From the NCBI RefSeq assembly GCF_002843385.1, contig NZ_MVDE01000026.1, positions 1-64,000 on the forward strand: a stretch of DNA of 64,000 nucleotides, written 5' to 3'. Shown piece by piece: positions 18,885 to 28,271 of this stretch (the stretch's first letter is position 1; every line of letters starts with the position of its first letter). Below the pieces are notes generated by a model that saw only the letters and a program-made list of their open reading frames with translations, was not told the origin of the DNA and made no database searches. The stretch comes from Labilibaculum manganireducens (lineage in GTDB: Bacteria > Bacteroidota > Bacteroidia > Bacteroidales > Marinifilaceae). Position numbers and translations under genes: made by a program.

Positions 18885-20480
18885 TTATTCAAAAGTTCCA
18901 GACTCAGTACTGAAATTTAATTTCACTTTTTGACCAGTTGTAATAGGTGCACCAGCCAAGTCATTTCCTGTTCCTCGGTATTCAATTTTTCCTGCTAACA
19001 CACTAAACTCTGCCTGCCACCAATCAACAGGATTGTTATCAGTGTTAGTCAAAGTACTAGCTGTTACATACATTCTTGCATTATCATCAGCTACAGCGGC
19101 TGGCGAAACAAGAATTTTGGCATCAGTATCATCAGTAGTGAACAAGAATTCTCCACCATTCCAATTTCCAAAAGCAGGACCCTGAGCATAGATAACAGGA
19201 TCGGTTATTTGAATCGTATTAGTTAAAAGGTTTACGACAACCATTTTATAGCCAGCAACTTCAACAGGGATGTTATCTCCACCTTTATTCCATACTCCAT
19301 TAGCATCTGAAGTGTCACTGGTTTTCCCGAATTCAGTACCATTCCAATCTCTAACAGAATTAAACTTTAATTCTGCACCAGCATCAAACCATGCAATTTT
19401 CCAGAAAAGATGAGAATTACTATGAACCGGAATCATTTCCAATACAGCATCATCTGTCCAAGCCCATCCAGGAACAAAGCTTCCATTGATGTACATGGTT
19501 GTTGGGAAAGTTGAAAATAAGACTTCTGCGCCATAAGCGACACCTTCACTATTTATTGCGTAAGCTCTAGCATGATAGGTAGTACTTGTTTCTAATCCGC
19601 TAATATCAACTGTAAATTCTCCTTCGTCTCCTGTATTGGTAACTTTACCATCAGCAATTGTTGGGTTTTCAGTTTTTCCATAACAAATTCCTCGTTCAGA
19701 AATTGGTAAGCCTCCATTGTAAATAACGTTTCCTGCTACCTGAGCTGTTGTAGCTTTAGCTGATGCAGTTCCTGTTTCAACAGTTGCAATTCCAACAAGA
19801 GTGGTAAATGTAATTTGAGCACTATAAACGGTAGCAATTGAATTTGTTGCATAAGCTCTGGCATAGTAAACTGTTTTAGCTTTAAGGTTTGTTAAGGCAC
19901 TAGTGAATTCACCCATTCCCTCACCTTCTTCAGTAAACGTATTCTCTACTGTTGGATTTTCTTCGGTACTCCAACAGATTCCTTTGGCTGTAACCAATGC
20001 TTTCCCATCATAAGGAACATTCGCTGCAATATTAGCTGTAGTATCAGTAATATCTGTTGCCTCATTTGAGATAATAATTGTTGGCTTATGAGCTAATGTT
20101 GTGAATACATCATCTTTACCATATAATGTGTTTCCACTTTCAGTAGTTGCGTAAGCTCTGTAATGGTATGTTGTTAAGTGCTCCAAACCGTCAATAGTTA
20201 CCCAATAAACAGCTTTTTTTACATTATCAGCTACTTTTTTCGAGTCTGCAGTAGTAGGATTTTCTGTAGTAGCCCATACAACACCATATTCTGAAATTCC
20301 ATCACCTTCAGCAACAATCATTCCACTTAGTTCTACCGAAGTAGATGTTATTCCATCGTTTTGCCAGGTTGCCATTTCGGTATCCAATTTAACCAGGTCA
20401 TCCTTATTGCAACCGACAAATACTAAAAGTAAAGCGGTGAATGCAAGGCCTAATAATTTGATAAATATATTATTTTTCAT
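18885..20480 (-). CDS. SusE/SusF-type surface lipoprotein with Fn3-like repeats
   Basis: A 531-residue outer-membrane lipoprotein that probably binds starch at the cell surface beside SusCD. I start at the ATG at 20480, which gives MKNNIFIKLLGLAF and a lipobox ending VGC; the frame extends 26 codons upstream without a sensible signal. After the Cys come about three fibronectin-III-like repeats (about 30-300), each with a TTYHxRAYATNSxG strand. A SusF/SusE C-terminal binding domain begins at MYINGSFVPGWAWTDDAVLEM. Aromatic residues there (Trp-Ala-Trp) fit sugar stacking. It is the fourth gene of the leftward operon, 97 bases after the first SusE-like gene. Confidence 0.85.
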   Translation of the reverse strand: MKNNIFIKLLGLAFTALLLVFVGCNKDDLVKLDTEMATWQNDGITSTSVELSGMIVAEGDGISEYGVVWATTENPTTADSKKVADNVKKAVYWVTIDGLEHLTTYHYRAYATTESGNTLYGKDDVFTTLAHKPTIIISNEATDITDTTANIAANVPYDGKALVTAKGICWSTEENPTVENTFTEEGEGMGEFTSALTNLKAKTVYYARAYATNSIATVYSAQITFTTLVGIATVETGTASAKATTAQVAGNVIYNGGLPISERGICYGKTENPTIADGKVTNTGDEGEFTVDISGLETSTTYHARAYAINSEGVAYGAEVLFSTFPTTMYINGSFVPGWAWTDDAVLEMIPVHSNSHLFWKIAWFDAGAELKFNSVRDWNGTEFGKTSDTSDANGVWNKGGDNIPVEVAGYKMVVVNLLTNTIQITDPVIYAQGPAFGNWNGGEFLFTTDDTDAKILVSPAAVADDNARMYVTASTLTNTDNNPVDWWQAEFSVLAGKIEYRGTGNDLAGAPITTGQKVKLNFSTESGTFE

Positions 20481-20577
20481 ACTTAAATATTTAGTACTAA
20501 TATTTATTAAATTTTGAATAAACACAGTAATCATTTGGGGTGCGATATCTAAAGGCACCCCTTGATTTATTCATGAA

Positions 20578-21621
20578 TTAATTTTTTATAACGGTTGCTA
20601 CAGATTCTGTAATGTTAAGTTTAATAGTATAATTTCCTGCACCTTTGGATACTGGAATGTTTTTTCCACCCTGACTTAACGGAACCGTTTTTTTGTCTGA
20701 ATTGTAATTATCAGCACTTCCATCAGCAGTTCCATTTCCACCGAGATTCCATGCCCAACCGTCATTTAATCTAAATTTAAAATTACCATTTGTTAAATTG
20801 GCAGTAATTTCCCAAATACGATCTACGGAGTTATAATCCATTTTTGAATCTGGAGTATTCCATCCGTTTGGAGTCGCATCACCAACAAGACCAATATTAT
20901 ATGCTTCAATGGTGTAAGTTAAGTCATTGGTATTAACGGTAATATCATACCAACCGGCATCAGCAACAGTTATTGCTGTACCATCTATTGCAATTCCACT
21001 AGTTCCAGTTCCGTAAGTAATGTTATTATCAGGATCAAGTAAAGTAAAGTTATCTCCAGCTTCAAATTTTACAAAACCCTCATAAATACCATCACTACCT
21101 GGAGATTTGATTTTTTGAGTCTCAGATCCTGAAATAAGCACATCTAAACGAAGTAAACCAAATATGGTTGTAGCTCCATTTTCTGTTTCTGAATAGTAAA
21201 TAAGATTATCAACACCAAGACCAGCATCTGCTTCAAGAACACATTTAACTCTAAAGTCTACTGATGAAGTTTGATCTTCAGGAAAACCATTCAGTAAAAT
21301 TGAATTTAGTTGGTTTACAGTTAACTCAATATTATCGCATGTGCTACCCTTATATAATTCAGTTACATCTTGAAAGTTATTTCCTTCTGGACATGCCTCA
21401 AGAAAATAGGTTACCGAAGCAGTAAATCCAGGATCTATCGGAGTACAGGTAAAAATTAAGTTGTCTGTTCCGTTAGCTCTTACTAAAGTTAAATCTGGTA
21501 AAGTAAGAGTAGGGACAGTAACGTTATCACTCAATCTTAGTTGTTCACCGTCTTCATCACAACTCGTGAAGAAGCCTAATACCCCAACTAATGCAAATAA
21601 TAATATATAATATTTTTTCAT
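20578..21621 (-). CDS. SusE-like starch-binding lipoprotein
   Basis: A 347-residue lipoprotein. The ATG at 21621 gives MKKYYILLFALVGVLGFFTSC with the lipobox Cys near 21. An upstream extension of the frame overlaps susD and is not real. The N-terminal domain (about 30-160) is a SusE-type Ig-like fold. Two carbohydrate-binding domains of SusE/F type follow, the last with IGLVGDATPNGWNTPDSKM and FKFRLNDGWAWNLGG, where Trp residues suit alpha-glucan binding. The gene begins 19 bases after susD, so it is probably co-transcribed. The protein should sit on the outer face of the outer membrane. Confidence 0.87.
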   Translation of the reverse strand: MKKYYILLFALVGVLGFFTSCDEDGEQLRLSDNVTVPTLTLPDLTLVRANGTDNLIFTCTPIDPGFTASVTYFLEACPEGNNFQDVTELYKGSTCDNIELTVNQLNSILLNGFPEDQTSSVDFRVKCVLEADAGLGVDNLIYYSETENGATTIFGLLRLDVLISGSETQKIKSPGSDGIYEGFVKFEAGDNFTLLDPDNNITYGTGTSGIAIDGTAITVADAGWYDITVNTNDLTYTIEAYNIGLVGDATPNGWNTPDSKMDYNSVDRIWEITANLTNGNFKFRLNDGWAWNLGGNGTADGSADNYNSDKKTVPLSQGGKNIPVSKGAGNYTIKLNITESVATVIKN

Positions 21622-21640
21622 TTTTTTTGGATTTAAATGA

Positions 21641-23260
21641 TTAATAACCATCATTTTGCTTAATGTTAGGATTCGCAGAGATTTCATCACCTGGTATTGG
21701 GAAAATATCGAAATGACTACTTGTGCTTGTTCCGTCAAATGTTCCACCTTTCCACTGCCATAGATAATCTCCACCAGTGAATTTTCCAAAACGAACTAAA
21801 TCAGTACGTCTTTGTCCTTCATAGTAAAATTCTCTTGCTCTCTCATCTAAAATGAAATCAGCATCTACATCACTAACTGAGATGTTACCACTATCATCTC
21901 CATATGCTCTTTCGCGAATCATATTAATATCAGCTACAACAGCAGCAGTAGCGCCACTTGTATTGTATAAAGCTTCCGCTCTCATTAAATAGGCATCTGC
22001 TAAGCGAAATACAGGAAAATCTGTAGATGCAAAAGTAGGGCTATAATTCTCAGCTCGTGAACCGTCGTAATTTCGCGCTGTAAACTTATAAACACCTATA
22101 CCAAAGTCTCCGCTTGATGAAGGAGTAGGGATATTTATTGATCGTTTTTGATGCAAGAATACTCTGCCATCAGGACACTGAGCAAAAGTTGCATCTGTAG
22201 CAGGAACAGGATTATTACCATAAACAGTCAAAGTATCAACCAAAATGTTCATTAAGTTTTTTCTCGCTCTGTTACCATTCCAGTTTGGATTATCAGGAAG
22301 ATCATGCAATGTTGCTGCGTCGATATAAGTTCCATCACTAGAAGATTGAATAATGAAAGTAATTCCACCATTTCCTTGTGTGTTTATACCATCTTCGGCG
22401 AAAGCAAAAATCATTTCATTGTTACCATGACCACGATCGTTATCTGCACTAAAGTTTTGTCTGTAATTAGCAGCTAAACTATATGCAGGACTCGCAATAA
22501 CTTTATCACAATAAGTTTTACATTCATCCCACTGGGCTGTTCCGGTATAAACCTCTGCATTTAAGTATGTTTTTGCCAATAACATCCAACAACTTCCCTT
22601 ATCAGCTTGTGGATAGTTAAATCCAGGCTCCCCTAAATCAGGTTCAATTGCTTTCAACTCATCTACTATAAATTTAAATAAATCTGCACGTTGAATTTGT
22701 TCTGGGAAATATTTACCAACTCCGTCTTCTTCTGTTGTAAAAGGAGGGTTTGCAAAAAGATCCATTAACCAATAGTAGGCAAAAGCCCTTAAGTATCTTG
22801 CTTCCGCACGATATTGAATGATGTTTGGCTCTGTACTCCCAGCTGTTACATTTAAAAAGTCGTTAGCATAAGTAACACTTAAACTTAAACGTTGGTAAAC
22901 CGCTGTTAAGAAAGGATTTTGTGCACTCCAGTTTTGAGTATTTAAATCTGAAATACCAACATCACCCCAAGCACATATACCTTCATCTGTTGTAATGGTT
23001 TGTAGATTCCAAAGTGCTCTCATGGTAATAAAGAAACCATCATCACTGGATGTAATATCGGCATCGTCATCTTTTTGACCAGAGATAATAAAACTGGCAT
23101 ACAATTTAGCCAATGTTTGTTCCATATAGGCTGGATCGTCGCCAAGATTTCCTGCTAAAATTTTATTGGGATCAGTTGGCTTCACGTCCAAATCATCTAC
23201 ACAAGATGTATACACCATTGCAGTGATTAGGATACTGAATATTATATATATTTTCTTCAT
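21641..23260 (-). CDS. susD: SusD/RagB family nutrient-binding lipoprotein
   Basis: A 539-residue surface lipoprotein that captures glucan oligosaccharides and lids the SusC channel. The signal peptide and lipobox are MKKIYIIFSILITAMVYTSC. The helical TPR-like core includes AEARYLRAFAYYWLMDLFANPPF, and the RagB end is VFRLADAYLMRAEALYNTSG ... INMIRERAYG ... ILDERAREFYYEGQRRTDLVRFGKF, all typical of the family. It starts 13 bases after susC, in the usual order. The position beside SusE-like proteins and amylases points to starch or maltodextrin as ligand. Confidence 0.95.
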   Translation of the reverse strand: MKKIYIIFSILITAMVYTSCVDDLDVKPTDPNKILAGNLGDDPAYMEQTLAKLYASFIISGQKDDDADITSSDDGFFITMRALWNLQTITTDEGICAWGDVGISDLNTQNWSAQNPFLTAVYQRLSLSVTYANDFLNVTAGSTEPNIIQYRAEARYLRAFAYYWLMDLFANPPFTTEEDGVGKYFPEQIQRADLFKFIVDELKAIEPDLGEPGFNYPQADKGSCWMLLAKTYLNAEVYTGTAQWDECKTYCDKVIASPAYSLAANYRQNFSADNDRGHGNNEMIFAFAEDGINTQGNGGITFIIQSSSDGTYIDAATLHDLPDNPNWNGNRARKNLMNILVDTLTVYGNNPVPATDATFAQCPDGRVFLHQKRSINIPTPSSSGDFGIGVYKFTARNYDGSRAENYSPTFASTDFPVFRLADAYLMRAEALYNTSGATAAVVADINMIRERAYGDDSGNISVSDVDADFILDERAREFYYEGQRRTDLVRFGKFTGGDYLWQWKGGTFDGTSTSSHFDIFPIPGDEISANPNIKQNDGY

Positions 23261-23273
23261 CTGTTGTTGTATT

Positions 23274-26258
23274 TTAGAACGTTAAATTTACACCCAAAGT
23301 GAATGTACGTGGTCTAGGATAAAAGTTGTTGTCAACGCCAAATCTGTCATCTTTTTCTCCAACTTCTGGATCTAATCCTGAATAATTTGTTATTGTAAAT
23401 ACATTCTGAACGGTAAAACTTACCCGTGCATTAATGTCTTTACCTGCAAATTTGTTAAAAGTATATCCTGCACTAATGTTATCCATCTTTAGAAAGGAAG
23501 CGTTTTCTACGAAATAATCAGAAGTAAATTGACGTTTTACAAAGTTTGTTTTGCTTAAATTGGTTGGCATGTTTTTCCAGTAACCAATTTGTTGAATTTG
23601 ATCATATGAAGCTCCTGCTGCTACTTGATTTAAAACATAATTTCCTATGTTTGCACGTAAAGATGTTGACATATCAAATTGCTTGTAATTGAAACGAGCA
23701 GAAAGACCAAAGATATCTGTAGGAGTAGGACTATGGTAGATATACTTGTTCGCATTATCTCCACTAATTTTTCCACCTTTGCCAGCTATATCTTCGTATA
23801 AACCTTCTATAGGTTTACCGTTAGAATCGTAAATTTGCTTGTTTACAAAGAAAGAATGAGCTTCTTCGCCAACTCGGGTAATTTGTGTTACACCAGTCAT
23901 TCCTGAACCTTCTGGAACACCAATGTAATTAGGATCATCAGTTAATAATAATTTAGTCAATTTATTATCATTGTGAGTATAATTCATTCCAATATTTAAT
24001 GACATATCGGGAGTGGAAATTGCAACAAAGTTTAATGAAACCTCAAAACCTTTGTTTTCAAGACTTCCAACATTAGTATACAATCTGTTGGAAAAATTAC
24101 TTCCACTTGGAATGGTTACATTGTTTAATAAATTTTTTGTTTCTCTAAAATAGTAATCAACCGAACCATTAATACGATTGTTTAAGAATCCAAAGTCTAA
24201 ACCAATATTTTGAGTGGTTGTTTCTTCCCATTTAATGTCAGGATCGTAAGTGTTTGGTCTCAACGTTGAAGTGAATTGCCCATTGATTGGGTAATAGTAA
24301 CCTTGTTCAGAGCTTATGTATTGTGGTTGATAAGGATAATCGTTATCCGATATATCCTGCTGGCCAGTGATACCCCAGCCTAATCTAATTTTTAAGTCAG
24401 ATACAGCATCTACATCTTTCAAGAATGATTCTTCATGCATTTTCCAGGCAAATGCTGCCGAAGGAAAAAATCCCCAACGATTGTCTTCGGAAAATCTTGA
24501 TGAACCGTCATATCTAAATGTTCCTGTAAGTAGATATTTATTCTTTAAAGCATAATTCATACGACCAAAGAAAGAAACTAGATAATTTTCTGTTTCAGAA
24601 GCAGTATTCTTATCGACTTGCAATGGATGATCAGCATCTTCAATTGATCTGGTATAGTCAGTACTTTCTCTTTCAAAATGCTGCCATGAATATCCTCCTG
24701 TTAAATCCAGTTTGTTATCTTCATTAAACTCTTTTTTGTAGTTTAAATAGAAATCTAAAAGGTTGTTCTTATTCTTGGCAGTGTAATCGCTTAATTTACC
24801 CCATGAGGATACAATCGTTGATGGTGATGTAATCGGACGATTGTTTTGACCATCACTTTCTGTATAGTCTGTTGCGACATTCAAATTAGCCTGCATATCA
24901 CGAAGAAATGGAAGCGTGTAATTTAATTTTAAGTTAGCTACAACTCGATATACATCCGATTTGTTATTAACCTCTTTCGCTTGTTCTACTGGATTAGGTG
25001 TTCCAAGGCCAGCTCCGTATTTCTGCCACTGATAATATCCACCAAATTCGGGAGCATTGGTGTCATAAATTGGTTGAGTTGGATCCATTGATATTGCAGA
25101 TCCAATTGCACCGTCATCTCCAAAGTTATTGTTGGTCATCATGAATTTAGCATTCATGTTAACCTTTAAATCATCATTCAGAAATGTTGGATTCAAATTT
25201 AAAGATCCGGTGTATCTTTGCATATCTGTATTCTCAAGAATACCAGTTTGGTCGGTATAACCTAAGGAAATTCGATATGGGACATTTTTTTTTGATCCAG
25301 AAAAGGCCAAGTTATGATCGTGGGAAATTGCTGTGCGGAAAATTTCTTTCTGCCAATCAGTATTCTCAGTTCCCAACTTGTTATAGTTTAAAGGATCGTA
25401 TAAAACAGGATGATCAACGGCAATTTTTCTTAGCTGATCACCAGAATATACATCGACATAGTCAATAGCACTGGCAACAGAAATGCTTCCAGTATAGTTA
25501 ACTTTTAAAGGGGATCCTTTTACTCCTTTTTTGGTTGTAATAATAATAACACCATTGGAAGCTCGGGAACCGTAGATCGCAGTTGAAGAAGCATCTTTCA
25601 GTACCGTAAATGTTTCAATGTCATTTGGGTTGATAAATGATAGGGCATTTGAACTACCGCTTACATTATTCCCAACACTTTCAATTGGCATTCCATCAAC
25701 AATAATTAATGGATCATTTGATGCATTAAAAGAAGAACCACCACGAATACGAATTGTAGATCCGCTACCAGGAGCACCACCTGCTGATGTAATTACAACT
25801 CCGGCAGATTTACCTACTAAGAGATCTTGAGGTGAGGTAATATTACCCTTATTAAAGTCTTTTGAAGATACACTGGTTACAGAACCTGTTTTGTCTTCTT
25901 TTTTAACTGTACCATAACCAATCACAACAATTTCGGAAAGGTTCTCGGTTTCAATACTTAAAATTACATTGATTTGAGATTGTGAGCCAACTACAATCTC
26001 CTGAGAACGATATCCTACAAAAGAGTAAATAATTGTAGCGTTGTCGTCTACACTAAGCGTGTAATTTCCGTCAATGTCGGTAGTTGTTCCTACAGTTGTG
26101 CCTTTTACAACTACTGAAACACCAGGAATTCCCATGCCATCGTTTGCATCGGTAACTAAACCAGTAACTACTTTTTCCTGTGCATGAATCATGGTAAATG
26201 AAAATACCATAACGAGCATAAGAAGTAGTTTTCTAAGTCTACTAATGTTAAGTTCCAT
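23274..26258 (-). CDS. susC: SusC/RagA family TonB-dependent outer membrane transporter
   Basis: A 994-residue TonB-dependent porin that imports oligosaccharides across the outer membrane with SusD. The signal peptide ends near FTMIHAQ. A carboxypeptidase-like domain follows (about 30-115, GTTVGTTTDIDGNYTLSV), then a TonB box-like ETENLSEIVVIGYGTV and the plug domain (about 120-230, with IRIRGGSSFNASNDPLIIVDG). A 22-strand barrel ends RPRTFTLGVNLTF with the C-terminal Phe. It is the first gene of the leftward operon, with a -7 box about 150 bases upstream. Divergence from a LacI-type gene suggests maltose-responsive control. Confidence 0.95.
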   Translation of the reverse strand: MELNISRLRKLLLMLVMVFSFTMIHAQEKVVTGLVTDANDGMGIPGVSVVVKGTTVGTTTDIDGNYTLSVDDNATIIYSFVGYRSQEIVVGSQSQINVILSIETENLSEIVVIGYGTVKKEDKTGSVTSVSSKDFNKGNITSPQDLLVGKSAGVVITSAGGAPGSGSTIRIRGGSSFNASNDPLIIVDGMPIESVGNNVSGSSNALSFINPNDIETFTVLKDASSTAIYGSRASNGVIIITTKKGVKGSPLKVNYTGSISVASAIDYVDVYSGDQLRKIAVDHPVLYDPLNYNKLGTENTDWQKEIFRTAISHDHNLAFSGSKKNVPYRISLGYTDQTGILENTDMQRYTGSLNLNPTFLNDDLKVNMNAKFMMTNNNFGDDGAIGSAISMDPTQPIYDTNAPEFGGYYQWQKYGAGLGTPNPVEQAKEVNNKSDVYRVVANLKLNYTLPFLRDMQANLNVATDYTESDGQNNRPITSPSTIVSSWGKLSDYTAKNKNNLLDFYLNYKKEFNEDNKLDLTGGYSWQHFERESTDYTRSIEDADHPLQVDKNTASETENYLVSFFGRMNYALKNKYLLTGTFRYDGSSRFSEDNRWGFFPSAAFAWKMHEESFLKDVDAVSDLKIRLGWGITGQQDISDNDYPYQPQYISSEQGYYYPINGQFTSTLRPNTYDPDIKWEETTTQNIGLDFGFLNNRINGSVDYYFRETKNLLNNVTIPSGSNFSNRLYTNVGSLENKGFEVSLNFVAISTPDMSLNIGMNYTHNDNKLTKLLLTDDPNYIGVPEGSGMTGVTQITRVGEEAHSFFVNKQIYDSNGKPIEGLYEDIAGKGGKISGDNANKYIYHSPTPTDIFGLSARFNYKQFDMSTSLRANIGNYVLNQVAAGASYDQIQQIGYWKNMPTNLSKTNFVKRQFTSDYFVENASFLKMDNISAGYTFNKFAGKDINARVSFTVQNVFTITNYSGLDPEVGEKDDRFGVDNNFYPRPRTFTLGVNLTF

Positions 26259-26276
26259 AAATTAGAAATTTAAGAT

Positions 26277-26303
26277 AAATTAGTTAATTAGTTAATTAGT
26301 TAA
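26277..26303. repeat. TTAATTAG microrepeat in the susC leader
   Basis: About three head-to-tail copies of TTAATTAG (CTAATTAA on the susC strand) end roughly 20 bases before the susC ATG. Copy number changes here would alter the leader close to the ribosome entry site. Confidence 0.6.
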
Positions 26304-26409
26304 GGTGTTTTAGATAAAAATATGAACTCGTGTTTCCGACTTGGGTTCTTCCTTTTTTAGCTTTCTAAAATTACCCTAACGTTAAGTTAGCCTTAATTCA
26401 TTCTGTAAT

Positions 26410-26417
26410 CAAAGATA
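26410..26417 (-). promoter_or_regulatory. Bacteroidota -7 promoter box for susC
   Basis: The minus strand reads TATCTTTG, a perfect TAnnTTTG. Transcription would start near 26403, giving a leader of about 145 bases. No good -33 TTTG is visible, which suits an activator-dependent promoter. CTAACGTTAAGTTAG at 26376-26390, a small inverted repeat, lies just downstream and may be another regulatory site. Confidence 0.5.
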
Positions 26418-26471
26418 AATGCTGATGTTTTTTTTTGGTAAATGATTGATAGTTAAGTGTAAATAAATCAT

Positions 26472-26495
26472 CGCAAACGTCACCGCAAACGTTTG
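26472..26495. promoter_or_regulatory. candidate LacI-family operator between susC and the regulator gene
   Basis: CAAACGTTTG at 26486-26495 is a perfect 10-base palindrome with a central CG, the form expected of LacI-family sites. The half-site CGCAAACGT recurs 12 bases upstream (26472-26480). It lies about 70 bases upstream of the susC -7 box, a position more suited to activation than repression. Confidence 0.5.
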
Positions 26496-26682
26496 ATATT
26501 CATATATTGATATAAGTTGATAATATCCGAACAAATTCCAATCAAACCTATATGTTTGTTTAATTTTTCCTATATTTACAAAGCTTGTTTCAAGTGTATT
26601 TGTAATGTGTAGCACATTTCTAATCATCTTGTTACATGTCTTTACTTAGGGTGTTAATATCTAATTAATATACAAATTTTAT

Positions 26683-27702
26683 ATGAGAAGCGGGCAAGTA
26701 ACAATTAAAGATATAGCCAAAGAATTAGGAATTTCTGCCTCTACAGTTTCAAGAGCACTTAAAGATCATCCTGATATTAGTTTTAAAACTAAGGAGGCCG
26801 TTAATGAACTTGCTAAGAAATGGCATTACAAGCCCAATGCTGTAGCTTTAAGTTTGCGAAATAGTAAAACGAATATCATTGGGGTGATTATTCCGGAAAT
26901 TGTCCATCACTTTTTTTCTTCGGTAATCAGTGGAATTGAAGATATAGCCTCAAAAGCCGGATACAATGTGATGATATTTCAATCGAATGAATCTTATGTG
27001 AGAGAAATGGCTAATGTTCAGGCTTTACTTTCAAGTCGTGTCGATGGAGTTTTGGTTTCCATGTCAAAAGAAACAAAAGATCACAGTCATTTTCAGGAAT
27101 TAAGGGATAATGGAATACCAATCGTATTTTTTGATCGTGTTTGTAATGATTTGTCATCAGATAATGTAATTGTAGATGATTTTGCAGGTGCTTTTGCGGC
27201 AGTAGAACATCTAATTAAAATAGGGTGCAGAAGAATTGCTCATTTATCGGCACCCCAGCATATGTTATTGGCTCAGAATCGTCAGAAAGGGTATCGCCAG
27301 GCAATGTTAAAACACAAAATTCCAATCGATGAAAATTTAATAGTTAAATGTGACAGTTTTGATGAGGCAATTCTAAAAACTCCTGATTTATTGGCTTTGC
27401 CTGAACCACCGGATGCGATATTTGCAGTGAATGAATTAACTGCAGCCGGAGCACTTTTGATGGTGAAAAAATTAGGATTAAAAGTTCCTGAGGATATTTC
27501 GATAGTTGGGTTTACTGATGGAGTGGTTTCGCGAATTACTGATCCTTCACTTACCACTCTTGAACAGCATGGTTTTGAAATTGGTTTGAAAGCCGCAGAG
27601 CTGATTGTGGAAAGAATTTTTGCAGGAGATATGGATTATGAGCCTGTCACAAAAGTTGTTAAAACCAATTTGATTGTAAGAGGATCAACCAGACATATAT
27701 AA
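26683..27702 (+). CDS. LacI family transcriptional regulator
   Basis: A 339-residue DNA-binding regulator. The helix-turn-helix is at about 6-26 (VTIKDIAKELGISASTVSRAL), followed by the hinge and a periplasmic-binding-protein-like sensor domain at about 62-335 (GVIIPEIVHHFFSSVISGIEDIASKAGYNVMI ... DGVLVSMS ... PVVFFDR-like region). It diverges from susC and precedes the transporter-phosphorylase run, so it most likely senses maltose or a related sugar and controls both arms. MalR-type LacI activators are known for alpha-glucan loci in Bacteroidota; this one may be equivalent. A terminator follows, so it forms its own transcript. Confidence 0.9.
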   Translation: MRSGQVTIKDIAKELGISASTVSRALKDHPDISFKTKEAVNELAKKWHYKPNAVALSLRNSKTNIIGVIIPEIVHHFFSSVISGIEDIASKAGYNVMIFQSNESYVREMANVQALLSSRVDGVLVSMSKETKDHSHFQELRDNGIPIVFFDRVCNDLSSDNVIVDDFAGAFAAVEHLIKIGCRRIAHLSAPQHMLLAQNRQKGYRQAMLKHKIPIDENLIVKCDSFDEAILKTPDLLALPEPPDAIFAVNELTAAGALLMVKKLGLKVPEDISIVGFTDGVVSRITDPSLTTLEQHGFEIGLKAAELIVERIFAGDMDYEPVTKVVKTNLIVRGSTRHI

Positions 27703-27720
27703 TATTGTATACTGATGTCT

Positions 27721-27749
27721 AAAAAAAGTTGCCTTGAGCAGCTTTTTTT
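27721..27749 (+). terminator. intrinsic terminator of the regulator gene
   Basis: An A-rich arm and GTTGC pair with GCAGC and a T-run around a CTTGA loop, with one G-T pair. Confidence 0.75.
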
Positions 27750-27835
27750 GTCTGCTGTAAAGGCTTATTTTGATGAAATAAGATTATAAATTCATCTTAA
27801 ATTGAAAAAAAACAGATTTATTTTTGAATTTGTTG

Positions 27836-27845
27836 CAATCGTTTG
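27836..27845. promoter_or_regulatory. second candidate LacI-family site, upstream of the transporter operon
   Basis: CAATCGTTTG differs at one base from the palindrome upstream of susC. The flanks also agree (G before it, and a TAT two bases after it). It lies about 58 bases upstream of the -33 element of the transporter promoter, similar to the arrangement at susC. Confidence 0.4.
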
Positions 27846-27902
27846 TTATGGGTTATTAAGCCTGTTTTTATTGACTGTTTGAAACTTTCAGCTTGAAGTT
27901 GT

Positions 27903-27934
27903 TTTGACATATTGTATTTTTTTCTCTACTTTTG
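27903..27934 (+). promoter_or_regulatory. Bacteroidota promoter of the transporter operon
   Basis: TTTG at 27903-27906, a 20-base spacer and TACTTTTG at 27927-27934 match the -33/-7 consensus. The predicted transcript starts near 27940 and has an unusually long leader of about 330 bases. It begins with a small GAGG-GAAA-CCTC hairpin (27941-27952). Nothing else in the leader is recognisable. Confidence 0.65.
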
Positions 27935-28271
27935 ACCGTGGAGGGAAACCTCTTTTCCGACTTAATTTTATATTTACTTCCTTATTAATATGATCTCGTT
28001 TCCAGATAAAATGATGGAAATTACACAGATCTATTATTTGTTTAACACTATATTGTGTTGGATAATTAAGTTAGTCCTTTGCAACACAAATTAAAGTGAT
28101 GTGTATCAGGATCTATTTTTTCCAAAATTTTATTTGAAACAAGAATTGTTTATTGAATTTCTCATTGTTGAGGAATCTGATCCATATGTTCATGGGTCAA
28201 ATTAAAGAACAGTTTATGATTGTAATTAAAAACGTCAACCCATTTACAGGAAGGACATAATTAACTAACAA

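Noticed and set aside
20481-20558. N-terminal extension of the second SusE/F protein
   Set aside because: It would bury the lipoprotein signal and lipobox 26 residues inside the protein.
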